A stretch of DNA of 64,000 bases from Lineus longissimus (GCF_910592395.1 NC_088319.1:5022001-5086000), one strand, 5' to 3'. Shown: positions 10,745 to 22,301, numbered from the stretch's first letter. Numbers and translations are program-made. The notes: generated by a model from the sequence alone, not told the origin.

Positions 10745-11270
10745 CTGCCACACCACTACGTTAGGCATTAAAGGACCATACGTCTTCACCAGCCGGAAAA
10801 TCAGAGTCTTACGCGGTTCCAAGCTACCCGATCCAGTGTCTTGGCGAAAAACCTGCTCCCTTGTTTTAAATACCAACTCAGTTCTTATTTTACCTGGGCC
10901 TTTGGATTTTGGCTCTTTAGAAACACAATGGTCCAGGTTTCAAATTAAAACCTCCATTCTGTAGGCTGAATTAAGTTGTTTTTAATGACTTGGTAGCTTA
11001 TTTTTAGGTTTCGTGCTTATACATGTACTTGCTATATCAGCAGCGCTGTGGTGATGGAAATCTGTCCAAAGCAGGCTAAGTATTTCGAGATCAGAATGCA
11101 AATATCATCTTGGAACGTAGGTATGCCGGGAGAGAGTCGTTTTTGTAGTGGTTCTATTGGCGTCAAAAACATACCATATGGCGGCACACTCGATATCACA
11201 TAGATGCTACAAACGGCCAAATATAAAGCCGATTTTTTAGAGTCTTGCCAAGAAGTCCCCATATGTCAGA
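10745..11270. repeat. Dispersed repeat, copy 1 (partner at 18755-19550)
   Basis: Long colinear similarity to 18755-19550, for example CACTACGT, ACGTCTTCACCA, AAACCTGCTCCC, TTATTTTACCTGGGC and AAACACAATGGTC, then again CTACAAAC and AGAGT[CT]T[TG]GCCAAGA at the far end. A minus-strand open frame at 11032-11262 is hydrophobic and resembles receptor membrane segments, but the partner copy does not keep the frame. I call this only a repeat. Confidence 0.6.
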
Positions 11271-11354
11271 ATGAAGTATTCCAGCGATTTTGGCAACCAA
11301 AATCATGGTTGTTCCTTATTGCTCTCCCTCACAAAAATAAATTCAATAGCTAGA

Positions 11355-11706
11355 TGTAAGGTTGTGTTCCAGGCAGTCAACCCTTTAAGTATAATCCCTA
11401 TTACCTTCTTTAAGCCAATGGCTAGGTTATCGTGCTGACTGCCTGGTTGAACACTGTTGTGCTCCATTGTATTATTATGTATTTATAGTATTATAGTATA
11501 GTATATGTTAGTATTATGTAAGGCACACCGAATGTCTTTTGGTGTGGCCCCTTCTTGTGGAGAAGGCCTTGATAGTCCAGAGAGGACTGACGTACATGTA
11601 CTTACAGAGAGAGACATTAAAGACGAAGTTAGTTAGACAGAGAACGTGTTGATGTTGTGAGATATGTTCAGGGATCCGCGGTAGGTGAGGACCAGAGACG
11701 GTTACA
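11355..11706 (+). repeat. 5' LTR
   Basis: Begins TGTAAGGTTGTGTTCCAGG and ends GACGGTTACA. It differs from the 3' LTR by a few substitutions, one single-base indel and the lack of a short insertion (near 11603). Confidence 0.95.
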
Positions 11707-13529
11707 TTTTGGGGGCTCAGGTACCTTCACCTGAACTCAGACCGTTGCTCAGGCATTGGGGATCTTTGTTGGTGAAGGATGGTGTTCTATATAAATCAAG
11801 TGTTTTTGACGGGAAGGAAGTGGAGAGGATCGTACTTCCGAGCTCATTACAAGATTCTGTATTACATCAGTTGCATGATGATATGGGTCACCTCGGAAGG
11901 GATAGAGTTCTAGATTTGGTCCAAAGTAGATATTTCTGGCCAGGTTATACCATGTGTGTAGAGAATTATGTCAAGTCATGTGGGCGTTGCGTTAGGCGTA
12001 AGCCTAGCAATGAGAAAAGTTCTCTAGTTTCAATTAGTACGTCGCAACCTCTCGAGTTGGTCTGTATGGACTTTTTGACGGTTGAACCTTCTCGAGGTTG
12101 TGAGAACATCCTGGTCTTGACAGATCATTTTACAAAGTACTCGGTAGCAATAGCGACACGGAACCAAACAGCCAAAACAACAGCTAAAGCTCTGTACGAA
12201 CATTTCATTGTGCATTATGGTTTCCCTGCTAGGTTCCATAGCGACCAAGGTCGAAATTTTGAGTCGAGTGTGATCAAGGAACTGTGTTTGTTAGGTGGGA
12301 TGGATAAGTCTCATACCACCCCTTATCATCCAATGGGCAATGGGTTGTGTGAAAGATTTAATCGCACACTACTTTCTATGTTAGGGACATTGTCAGAGGA
12401 GAAAAAGAACAACTGGTCACAGTACCTGTCCACCCTCACGCACGCCTATAACTGCACAAAGCACGATTCTACAGGCTATAGCCCATACTTTCTCATGTTT
12501 GGAAGAAATCCACAGTTACCTGTTGATGTTGCTTTTGATATCGGTAGTGACAAGGGCACGGATGGTGTAGATTTTACGTCGTATACCAAGTCATTGAAGG
12601 AACGCCTTACTTGTGCTTTTGAGATGGCTCAGAAGCATCAAGGTGTATCTTCCGGTTATCAGAAGTCCAAATATGATTTGAAAGCTAGAGCTGCGGTAAT
12701 AAGTCCTGGTGATTCTGTCTTGGTCAGGCAAGTCCACCTTCGGGGCCGCCATAAGTTGGCGGACAAATGGTCTGAAGATGTTTTCACTGTGCTGGATCAG
12801 CCCAATCCGGACATTCCAGTGTACTCTGTTCAACCAAAGGGGGGAGGGACTGTACGAATCCTGCACTGGAACCTCTTGTTGCCGGTTGGCACGCTACGAG
12901 ATGATGCACCAGAGACGAGACAAAGACCGAAGCCTAAACCGAGGAAGACTAAGAAGCAGACTGATGTGAGACCGCTGGAAGTGTTGGAAGACGAGGATGA
13001 AGAGATTGGAGACGTTGTAATTGTATTAACCAACCCGGTTGTACCTGTTGCGGAAGATGTTCCTTCGATGGCGGATCCACCTCTGATTGTTGAACCACCC
13101 AGACCGGCTATCCAACCAGCAGAGTCTGATTCTTCTCATCAGCCCGATTCTTCTCTTCCGTCTGATTCTTCTACTGGTGTTGAGCAGTCGACTGATACTA
13201 CCTCTTCGTAAGCCAGTGGCAGTTCACCTAATGATTCTAAAGCTAATGAATCCTCCTCTGCTCCACCTAGTATCCCCATGTCAGATACTCATTCTCCGTC
13301 CCCCATCCGACCTGCAAGGCCTGTGAGGAATACAAGACCTCCTGTGAGATTTGGTGATTATGTCATGGGCAGCAATCAGCCAACACCAAACACGAGTTGT
13401 CCTGCTCCTGCGCAGCGTCCTGGGTGGCGGGACAAAGTAGATCATTTTATGTCATTGTTACCTCGACCAGAAGTGTCTGAGAATCCGGCAGTAATGGATC
13501 GGATAATTTTACTGATGAAAGACGGCTAG
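11685..13529 (+). pseudogene. Gypsy-type integrase with one nonsense codon
   Basis: The frame opens inside the 5' LTR and is continuous to a TAA at 13209-13211, then resumes in the same frame to TAG at 13527. Counting from 11685, residues 64 and 69 (H) and 99 and 102 (C) form the HHCC zinc finger. D129 (CMDF), D187 (HSDQG) and E223 (CERFN) are the DDE triad. GDSVLVRQ and YSVQPKGG belong to the C-terminal domain, followed by a proline- and acid-rich tail and RPVRNTRPPVRFGDY. The catalytic residues are intact, so only the stop codon near the tail damages this part. The protein would normally be released from a Pol polyprotein. Here the deletion fuses it to LTR-derived residues, so it is unlikely to be made in its native form. 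Confidence 0.9.
11710..11718 (+). other. Partial primer-binding site (tRNA-Pro type)
   Basis: TGGGGGCTC three bases after the 5' LTR matches the first nine bases of the standard tRNA-Pro primer-binding site. The match then stops, which marks the left breakpoint of the internal deletion. Confidence 0.5.
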
Positions 13530-13828
13530 TAACTGACAATAATATTAGTTTTATTTTCAGATCACAACTGACGTGATGACGTGAATAGAAGATATATGTT
13601 ACTTTTAATGTGGCAGCGACTGACAGTTAAAATTGTAGAGTATAGTTTAGATTTGACAATTAGTCGGATCCGGTGACTATTTGGAATCAAACACTGATCT
13701 AACAGATAATGTTTCTTCGAGTGCGAGCTTCTCTTTCAGTCAATGTGTACTGACTGTACAAAGTCCAGGGTCCTTATTCACGAAGCTTCCGCAAATTTTT
13801 GAGTTACGGTACCGCAAATAGGGCCTTA

Positions 13829-14494
13829 AGGCTTGTACCCACGGGCGCGATTTATCGCCTACAAAACGTCGCTGCGATATTCCGCCGCGACAAGTCGTTG
13901 CGCGCCGAATTTCGTAACCTGTTCCGACTGAAGCGTATAATGGAGCGTACTCATGTCAGGTTACGACATAATCTCTTGCTAATCGACTTCAAGGACTTGC
14001 GGAGTTCATTTTGGACACGTTGCACGCGTCATCTTTTTTGTCAGGATCCTTGTATTCCTCCAATCCTTTGTTATATATCCTAGGGAACTTCTCAATCTCC
14101 AGGATCAACCGTTCCAAAAAATCGGGTTCAGACATGTCGAGTTGGTGATGACGGACCCAAAATGATGACCAAGTGAACAGTTGAGGACTATTTGTGGACA
14201 CAAGCCCGCAAATCATTACGTAATTCTGTCTGTCAATAACCCAAAGGTAGTTACTTAAGTCAAAATGACCTAACCGGTCGCCGCGATTTGTCGCATAGAT
14301 TGCCCTTTTTGCAATCTCAATTACGTAGCGCGCAAGGCAAAGCACGAGAAAGCACGAGAAATCGCTTGGATTTTGTAGCATCGCTCAAGTGGGAACACAT
14401 GTACTGAATTGACTAGGAACCATTCTTTGCGATTATCGCTGCGACTTTCCGCGGCGGCAAAAGCAAGGAAAATCGCGTCCGTGGGTACAAGCCT
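13829..14494. mobile_element. Harbinger-type MITE nested in the Harbinger element
   Basis: Inverted ends AGGCTTGTACCCACGG (left) and the same sequence reversed on the right extend inward through CGCGATTT and CGCTGCGA. The 3-bp duplication TTA at 13826-13828 and 14495-14497 is the target duplication expected for PIF/Harbinger. The 666-bp interior carries an antisense MADF-domain start, so it is a deletion derivative of another Harbinger family. Confidence 0.85.
13989..14135 (-). pseudogene. MADF-domain N-terminal fragment
   Basis: From the ATG at 14135 the minus strand reads MSEPDFLERLILEIEKFP and then IYNKGLEEYKDPDKKDDA, the start of a MADF domain (Li..ie..P.lYd....YkD...K..aW), with the expected tryptophan replaced by cysteine. 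It ends at a stop after about 48 residues. MADF or Myb proteins accompany the nuclease in Harbinger transposons. This is a truncated remnant. Confidence 0.65.
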
Positions 14495-14764
14495 TTACGG
14501 TGGCATTGCGGGACCGTGAAATGTTGGTTAAGGGTATTCACAAAACATCCCGTAACGACTCCATAAATGTGAGGATCCGTAAATTGCGCAATGACCGCAA
14601 CTCGGCTAAAAATTGTGAAGGCATAATCAATGGATAGCAATGGGACAAATATTCCTCTTACATAAGACTCTTATTGCCTTATTCGTCAGTGTTTCGGCAT
14701 GCGTTTTAATACACTGGCCAGACGTTTGTAGAGTCACTTGGTCTGTGGTTCTGAAGCCGTGAAG

Positions 14765-16034
14765 ATGTCGGAGCCAAAGAGGACGAGAAAGAAAAACTTC
14801 ATCCCAACGAAACTAATCGACTAATTGAGTTGGTGGAGGACAACTACCGTATTATTTCATCGAAATTCAGTGACCAAGTCACCCTTAAAAGAAAAAATGA
14901 CGCGTGGTTGGAAATATCTAGGAAGTTAAACGCCATCAGCCCGTGTCTACGAACTGTAGAGGAAGTAAAAAAGAAGTGGGACGATATTGAAGTGCGTGCC
15001 AAGAAAAAAGCCAACGAGGATCGGACAAGGGATGGCAAGACCGGTAATGTCCCGAGGAGTCCCAAGAGCGATTCTCTGACCGATACAGAGCGACGTGTCA
15101 TCGGGATGCTGGGAGCTGCTCAAGTTTTCGGTATTAACAACCGTGACGAGTATGACACCGCCGCTTTACCGAGCTATAAGAAAGAATCAAAGGTAGGAAC
15201 TTGTGAAAATAAGCTTTAATCACATAAGTTACTGAACCCTTGACATACCACACACTTCGGCTAATTAACTTATCAAATTATTGCATCCCATAACAACATT
15301 TATCTCGTGCGTCATTTTCCCTCTGGTAGCAGCTTGGACTAGGCCTATTGTTCGATCTGACCCAGTTTTGAATGCCTACCAGGGGGCGGTAGCAGGTATT
15401 CCTCCTCTAAGGACGTATTAGCGTATTGTTTGGTCAGACGTCGGCTGGATAACATGCTGAAATACAATTCAAAGTATTCATATAACCTTAAATCTACAAG
15501 AATGAAGTTATACCTCATCATGGCGAAATAATTTCCACTGTAGGCAGTCAATATTACGTCACATTGTTTGTATTGCAGCGTTCGCGTCAAAGTGCAACGG
15601 CAACTCGTGCTTGTGTCGAGTCCGATGATGCTTTCGATGAGCTGATGGAGGCACCGACACAGACATTCGGCAATTACTCCGACTTCGATGAACCAGCTGA
15701 TAGCCAGGACGAGGACTTTCGCGTTGAAAAGCCGCCTCCAAAAAAGACTCCCCGTGTTAGCCCAACTACAAGTAACAGTACAAGTGCAGGGAAGAAATCC
15801 GTAACCGAAATGATGCTGGACGTTGAAACCCGCCGGCTTGATGTTGACAAGCGCCGCTTGCAGGTCGAAGAGAAGACTCTGACCACTCTTGAGCAACTTG
15901 TTGACATTGAAAAGAAAAAATTGGAACTGATGACTCGCCAACAATCTATCAGCAATGCTCCTAAACCCCGTCCCAATGTAAGCGCCATCACTGAAGGTTT
16001 ATTTCAAAAGCTGGGTAAGAAGGGTGCGCACTAG
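14765..16034 (+). pseudogene. Harbinger Myb/SANT-like DNA-binding protein, two exons, one frameshift
   Basis: An ATG at 14765 opens MSEPKRTRKKNFIPT. A single missing base near 14807 is needed to continue into NRLIELVEDNY and the helix block RTVEEVKKKWDD, the trihelix/Myb-like domain found in NAIF1-like and Harbinger accessory proteins. The donor AAG|GTAGGA at 15193 and acceptor TTGCAG at 15578 join in phase 0. Exon 2 (15579-16034) encodes an acidic linker, a basic proline-rich segment and a long helix with DVETRRLDVDKRR and EEKTLTTLEQ, probably a coiled coil, ending GKKGAH. In related elements this protein binds the transposon ends and carries the nuclease to the nucleus. The frameshift could be a real lesion or a base-call error. 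Confidence 0.8.
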
Positions 16035-16119
16035 CCTTCTTCCAAAAGTTATCAAGTAATGTATGCGGAAGCCACTCTGTATTGCAACTATGTATTGTAT
16101 TATTGAATAATTACATACT

Positions 16120-17322
16120 TCAATTTCCGAAATTTTGTCTAATTACTCTGTTCCTTACAGCTTGACCATCCGCATCATCTGGATAGAGTGGAGGGTTTCT
16201 GTCCAAGTCTGCATCGTCCACCAAGTTAGGTGGTGCACCCCGTGGCACTGGTAAACCATGCACCTCACATATATTATGGAGGACAGCAGTTGCCATGATA
16301 ACCTTGCAACTTCTCTCCGGCCGGAGTGTAAGGTTGCCACCTAAAAGAAATGCAAATGAGTTTTACATACTTAATGTAGGTCCACTCTATCTGAAACCTG
16401 ACAATAAAGTCAAAGATAGCCAAACTGGATAATGATGGCACTGTATAGACCTTACAACAGCGGTTTTATGGCACTACTTACCATCTCTATGTAGGCACAA
16501 CCACCGCATTTTCCACCTCGAAAATGTTCCCTCAATTCTTTGTCTCATACGTCTTTGATGAGAATTATACCTCCTCTCTGCCTCGTTTTCTGTATTTCGA
16601 ATTGGTGTCAAAAGCCACGGCGCCAAGGGATACGCACTGTCTCCAAGTAGGTAGCCATCGTTTCCTCCACCATTCTGCAACAACCGGCTGAGATCGCATT
16701 GGCGCCAAATGAACGCGTCATGAGTAGCCCCTGGCCAATTTGCAACTATGTTGAGGAATTTTTTATCCTCCGAGCAGACACCTTGCACGTTTATTGCTGG
16801 GCATTGATGCCTGCATACATAAGCCTCTTCATTTTGTGAAGGGCGCTTGATCGGCACGAGACTACCATCTACACATCCCAAGACATTTGGGATCCTGCGG
16901 TCATCACTGTAAAAGCCCTCTTTCAATCTATTTTGTCCAGCTTGGTCCATCGGAAATCGAATTATCCTGGCAGACACCTCTTGTAGAGCAGACGAAACTC
17001 TGAAGATTATTCGGGATATGGATGGCTGACTTACATTACCGAGGTCTCCCGTAACAAGCTGAAAACTTCCAGTTGCGTAATACCTGATTGCACGTAGGAT
17101 TTGAAGCACAGCTGGAATTGCATGCGACCTAGTGGTTGGGTGTTCGACTTCGTCACGAATCAGATCTATCACTTCCATCAAAACATGCCTTGGCATCCTG
17201 TACCGTGATATGAGGTCTCTGTCATCATAAATATCGAATGGCTGAAGTCTGTCCCGAAACACTCGCTGACGCCTCCACGCACGCCTGTTTATTTCTTCCT
17301 CGACTATCAATACGACTGCCAT
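16120..17322 (-). CDS. HARBI1-like DDE nuclease (Harbinger transposase), two exons (16482-17322, 16120-16340)
   Basis: The first exon has the DDE_4 nuclease fold: GCVDGSLVPI with D152, NWPGATHDAFIW with D202, LLGDSAYPL with D228 and RIEGTFSRWK with E264. The donor GAT G|GTAAGT at 16481 and acceptor TTTTAG at 16341 join in phase to GGNLTLRPERSCK, MATAVLHNICE and a tail ending QNFGN. The total is 353 residues, a normal length for HARBI1-like proteins. No stop or frameshift is present, so the nuclease looks intact although its Myb partner is broken. It cuts and joins transposon ends in the nucleus. Confidence 0.9.
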
Positions 17323-17775
17323 TACAAATCGGTATATCTGTAGTAATGCTTGCGGACGGCGCAGGACCTCACGCTGATTTGCGGTCCTGACATACGGCTC
17401 CGCAAAGTTACGGTCGCTCTGTGAATACAGCGGAAATATTTGCGGTGCCGTAAGTATGTCTTACGGTACCGTAAGTCCTTACGGAAGCTTCGTGAATAAG
17501 GACCCTGATTCTTAAATATTGGACGTACTGCGCATATTTCTTCTGTGTATATATTTCTTGGCAAAGTTGCAAAGTAGAGACTTTTCCTCTGAGGCGTTCT
17601 GATTCGGTTTTGATGTTTGAAAGTGATCATGGGTATCTTGGTTCCTTTGCGTTGTTTCATTCGATTCAGAGTTGATTAGGCCTTTAGAATAGAACTGGTA
17701 TAATTCTATTGCTATTTGAGGTTTAAGTGTGTTTTTATGTGTTGAAGTAGTAAATGTCAGGAGCCATTTTCTATT

Positions 17776-17785
17776 GACGGGGGAA
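17776..17785 (+). other. Candidate polypurine tract
   Basis: GACGGGGGAA lies directly before the 3' LTR, where plus-strand priming occurs in gypsy elements. Confidence 0.4.
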
Positions 17786-17787
17786 TA

Positions 17788-18145
17788 TGTAAGGTTGTGT
17801 TCCAGGCAGTCAACCCTTTAAGTATAATCCCTATTACCTTCTTTAGCCAATGGCTAGGTTATTGTGCTGACTGCCTGGTTGAACACTGTTGTGCTCCATT
17901 GTATTATTATGTATTTATAGTATTATAGTATAGTATATGTTAGTATTATGTAAGGCACACCGAATGTCTTTTGGTGTGGCCCCTTCTTGTGGAGAAGGCC
18001 TTGATGGTCCAGAGAGGACTGACGTACATGTACATTGTACTTACAGAGAGAGACATTAAAGACTAAGTTAGTTAGACAGAGAACGTGTTGATGTTGTGAG
18101 ATATGTTCAGGGATCCGCGGTAGGTGAGGACCAGAGACGGTTACA
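17788..18145 (+). repeat. 3' LTR
   Basis: Begins TGTAAGGTTGTGTTCC and ends GACGGTTACA, followed by the TAGA target duplication. It contains a short insertion (near 18030) absent from the 5' LTR. Confidence 0.95.
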
Positions 18146-18159
18146 TAGACATGACGCGC

Positions 18160-18340
18160 ACGATCGATTGAACGGAACGCCGTTTTTATATGACCTACTT
18201 TAGAGGATGGACGCCTTCGGCTGATATTGAAACTGTGGCGTGAAACCTCATCTGATGAATTGAATATGGTCAGCGCAATATTGAAGCAAAACAGACGAGG
18301 GAAAGCCGCTTGTAATAAGGCGGCTGTTATGCTGAATATA
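18160..18340. repeat. Dispersed repeat related to 20695-21110
   Basis: Shares GGAACGCCGTTTTTATA, CATCTGATGAATT, TCAGCGCAATAT and GAGGGAAAGCCGCTT with the later region, in the same order and spacing. No coding potential is seen. Confidence 0.6.
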
Positions 18341-18754
18341 AAATCGTGTTGTTATCATTTTTTACTCTGCAACTCATCAGACTACTAGACATTTTATGGC
18401 ATGAATTGAATGAATATAAAAGAGCTATTTTCAATTCTATGAAATATATCTGCCTGAATGATGAGAATTCATGTCATCGGTAAGTGCTATCGGATGCATG
18501 GGTACTGTGTGTTTAGAAACGCATTTACACTTTTATTTCTGGTACAGGTTGGCACAAGAATAACATCCCGATGTAATGGTTATGTTTGATGTCCGAAAAT
18601 GGATTGGCCTACTGCAATAATATCTTTCATGCGAGGATTTATGTCCGTCATACACAACAAATTAAAGAATGAAAAGATATAAAATCATTCAAAATGTGAG
18701 ACACCAGCGAGAAAACTCAAAACTGACCATAGTTCCGCACAGAAATATTGCCAC

Positions 18755-19550
18755 AAGCACTACGTCGGCCATTAAAATCGGTCATTCAGGGATACACGTC
18801 TTCACCACCCGGAGAATCGAAATCCAGAACTCCAAGCATAACGCGGTTCCGAACTCCCAAATGTCTCGGCTAGAAACCTGCTCCCCTGTTTGAAATAACC
18901 AACTCGGTTCATTATTTTACCTGGGCATTCGGATCTAGGACTCTTTGGAAACACAATGGTCGAGGTGTCACATTAAAACCTCCATTTTGTAGGCGGAATT
19001 AAATTTAAAACGACTTTTGATTTGGTTGCTTATTTTATGGTTTGCAATCATACAGTGCAGTTTGCCCTAAACGTCAATTTTTATAATCTGCTCCCATCAG
19101 CTAAAACAGTAGGCAAGACACACGAGGCTTGCAGAGAATGCTGAACTTAAACGAATGCTCAAAATGCAAGCGTATTGTTTTATAATTTTTACAATATCAT
19201 GTTTTCAGAAGTCATCAGAAAGTGATATTTCTCTACGATAAAGATGTCATCAGAAAAGATGTCAAAATCTTGTCTTCAAAAGAGTTAGATAATTAGCTAC
19301 GCTCCGTACCCTGTCAATCGTGGCAAATTTAGTAAAGGGTTCCCAAACCAATTTGAAAAAGGATGTTTTGACAAAAAAGGCAGAGTCCTGAGGAAGCTTT
19401 CGAAGGCACTTTCAAGGCATGTGGTTTCAATACCAGTAGGTAGCGCTACACTTGATACCACCCAGATCCTACAAACTGTCAGAAACCAGGCAAAACGTTT
19501 TGAGAGTTTGGCCAAGACGCTACGTATCACTGCTATATGAACGTAGAGGT
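18755..19550. repeat. Dispersed repeat, copy 2 (partner at 10745-11270)
   Basis: Colinear with the copy at 10745 but longer and more decayed. It includes AACGCGGTTCC and AAACCTCCATT. No gene is recognised. Confidence 0.6.
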
Positions 19551-20694
19551 ACACCAGTTTGTAATCTAAACTCCTCCTCAGTCAATGGTTTAGATTGGAT
19601 GACAACAAAACTTTTCAGGAGATTGATACAGGGTGTGTCTTGGCGGGCATTGATTTCGGAATTCTGGAATGATTATGGAGAAATATATGTTTGATAGTTT
19701 TGTATTTTGAGGGAATTCCCTTGCGATAGGGCTGCATTTCATAAGTCAGAAGTGAGGAAAATTTACCGAAATCTACAGGAAAAGTATGAATACATTGTTC
19801 AATACTTATCCTGAATTTGTCATTCTATTTTAAGTTTATTTAGGGGCCTTTGCTCCCTTCTATATTATGAAACATGACATTGGCCCAAAAATCAGCCAAC
19901 CTTCAATTCTAATGCATGTACTGGTGTGACTCACCATAGTCTCTACATGTAGGTACTCCAGGTATAGAATACACAATAGGTCATATGCATTGAACAGTAT
20001 ACAGGCCATGATAAGGGATTAGTAATTAGCATATTCTATTTTAGTCCAGAATCTATTTAGGTTGGGGCACCCCTCGGGGCCCGCAAGAGGGATAATTCTA
20101 CAGAGAGGCCCGATAGGAATTAACCACACATATTCTACTATGAGCTTTCGATCTTTGTGCATGGTGCTCTTTAATCTAGCACCAACAATAGGGAAGCCCA
20201 CTCTGCAGCTGCACCGGAATGATTAGGATTGTTGGTCTCACGAGGCTAAAAGGTCAAATTATGGGGCTCAGATAATGGGCCTTGAGTTGGTGCTCGACGT
20301 CGATATGCCAATGTTGAACTTTAGACAGCAAAAGGCACCAAATACAGTTCATTTTGTGTTAAACTATCTTTTCAATTAATCAATGACACTGAATTAGAAT
20401 TTCAATGCAGTTCAATTATTTTTCCCATGCAATTCAAGGTATGGTCTACCCCATTTTCACCCTCCTCGAAAGTCCAGAGTCAGTCGTATCTTCCTCCTCT
20501 TGCACACGTTACTGTCGGTCGAGTGTTGACCTGGGGTTAGGCTGATTTCAACTTACCTTCTCCCAAGATAATTTGCTTTAGTCAGAAGGAAAATAGTTCT
20601 GGCGATCCGTCATGATTGTTGTTATTTGTTGTCCTACCTGACTGAAGCTGCATAATAAAAACAAATTGATTGGAAGGAATGGGACTGCTGAGTT
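19551..20694. other. No recognisable gene
   Basis: AT-rich intergenic DNA with only short frames. I see no motif that I can name. Confidence 0.4.
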
Positions 20695-21110
20695 AAAGGA
20701 ACGCCGTTTTTATAGGATTTACTTTATGGGTAGGTGTTTTCGACCAGCTTCTTAACACTGTATGACCATATCTGATGAATTCAGATAGTCACCGCAATAT
20801 CGATTGAGTGTTTAAAGACACAAAAAAGATGAGGGAAAGCCGCTTCAATCAAGGCCAAGAGACTTTTTCCCTGATATAAAAAAGCACACGTGCAGTTAAG
20901 CCATTGTTGTCGATGAAACCGGACTACATTATTAATAATCAAAGGCTGATGGTCAGCGCAATATCGATACAAAAACACGAGGGAAAGAGGCTTCAATCAA
21001 GGCCAAGTGCCTTTTTCCCTTGAGATAAAAAAGCACATGAGGGAATCCATTGAGCCATTGTTGTCGATGAAACCGGACTACATTATTCATAATTAAAGGT
21101 CGATGCTATT
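20695..21110. repeat. Repeat with an internal ~163-bp tandem duplication
   Basis: The blocks CGCAATATCGAT, GAGGGAAAG, TTCAATCAAGGCCAAG, CCATTGTTGTCGATGAAACC and GGACTACATTATT occur twice, about 163 bp apart. The first part is homologous to 18160-18340. Confidence 0.75.
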
Positions 21111-21181
21111 TTGTTTATAAAGTGCAGAATATGATAGTTTGATCCCATATGAAGAGTCATGCTAAGACCAATCACGAATTC

Positions 21182-21217
21182 AGTTAACGCGTCTTACGTT
21201 AACGCGTCTCACGTTAA
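21182..21217. repeat. Short 15-bp tandem repeat rich in GTTAACGCGTC
   Basis: GTTAACGCGTCTTAC is followed by GTTAACGCGTCTCAC and GTTAAC. Related TTAACGC words occur at 2475-2510, so this may be part of a dispersed family. Confidence 0.5.
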
Positions 21218-21880
21218 CACCAGCGTTGGTAACATAACTTGTTTTTAGGCTTTCTGGATGGCGTTTCTGTGTCGCTTAGAATGCTCACTGGGATAACAGT
21301 TATGAGAAGCGCAGCTCTATTCTACTTACTGTTTAAATTTGTAAAACTTACATTATGCATAAGCATAAACATCTTAGGTTATACGGTTTCGTTGAGAAAG
21401 TGGAGATACTAGTACATGTATTTTATGAGAAATTAGAAACAAAAAGTGAACCAATATTACATAAAATACGCAGTAATCTACAGGTGTTGGAATAAAGTCG
21501 TAGTAAAACATGTCTTGTGATAAAAATTTCAATGAATAATATGAATACTCATTATGACAAACCTTATAAAATAATAAATTCAATGCTCTCATTATCCACT
21601 TCCCATACCGGAAAGAAGAGTCACATCAGGTAGGTTTTTGTCCGGCGATAGCAGTGGTTGTTCATACCGCTGTCCAAATTCTTTAAGGCTTTTTGCGTGT
21701 GGTGTGAAGTATCAACCTTGATATTGGCTCTGTGGCGACACCGATGTTTTGATAGGGATGAGGTGGGAACCAGCTATCGATTAGGGGAGGCATCTCTTTA
21801 GCTTTGGGTATTTGATTTGGACTTGTAATGTCATAATGTGGATGTCTCTTTGTCACGATTCTTGTGTTACATGACACTTG

Positions 21881-21974
21881 TCTACAGGATGGCCTAGAAT
21901 TATTTTCCCTCACACATGGACACACAATAGAATTATATTGTCCAAAGGAAAATAATTCTGGGCCACCCTGTAGA
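21881..21974. mobile_element. 94-bp hairpin MITE
   Basis: Arms of about 28 bp (TCTACAGGATGGCCTAGAAT onward and its reverse complement with a few mismatches) enclose a 38-bp loop. The terminus CTACAGGGTGGCCCAGAA resembles the ends of mariner/IS630-type elements. It is too small to code. Confidence 0.6.
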
Positions 21975-22301
21975 ACTCACTCTGGCTTCAAAACATGGCA
22001 CGATATGACATGTGTGCAATGAGGGTGAAAAGTGACCAAGTGAATCGTATTATGTAGCCCGCTATCTGGAAATGGCTGTCAATGATCATCTTGAAGTGAC
22101 AAACATAAATTTGATTTGATTCCACCTTTTTATACAAAATTCAAAGTATTTAAAAAGTGAAATGTTCGAGCCCGAATTTTCCTGGATATCCGTTGCTTTT
22201 AGTATCATCCACGGGAGAATGATCGTCATGAGCAAAATATTTCCTTTTATGACACTGTAGTGACGAGGCTTGGCTAACCGACTTGTTCTTATTTGTTTCA
22301 G

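Larger units (their letters stand above)
13766..17507. mobile_element. PIF/Harbinger DNA transposon, two convergent genes
   Basis: Perfect terminal inverted repeats CAGGGTCCTTATTCACGAAG (continuing CTTCCG) lie at 13766 and, reversed, at 17507. Subterminal TACGGTACCG words also recur in both ends. Inside are a plus-strand Myb/SANT-like gene and a minus-strand DDE nuclease whose stop codons are 85 bp apart, the usual two-gene content of Harbinger elements. No perfect 3-bp target duplication is seen. A smaller MITE sits in the left end. Confidence 0.9.
11351..18149 (+). mobile_element. Ty3/gypsy LTR retrotransposon, internally deleted and host to a Harbinger insertion
   Basis: Two near-identical LTRs of 352 and 358 bp (TG...CA) are flanked by the 4-bp duplication TAGA at 11351-11354 and 18146-18149. 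The only retroviral coding left is integrase plus a C-terminal extension. Gag, protease, reverse transcriptase and RNase H are missing, and the join lies just inside the primer-binding site. About 3.74 kb of the interior is a PIF/Harbinger transposon. The close LTR match implies a fairly recent insertion. The internal deletion means this copy could only move with proteins supplied in trans. Confidence 0.9.

Noticed and set aside
10237-10771. Long open frames encoding VTIVTIV or NSNNSN repeats on both strands
   Set aside because: They are direct translations of the 9-bp minisatellite and have no start context, splice sites or flanking coding sequence.
11032-11262. Hydrophobic minus-strand frame resembling GPCR membrane segments
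   Set aside because: The homologous copy near 19297-19550 does not keep the frame, and no receptor motif is present.
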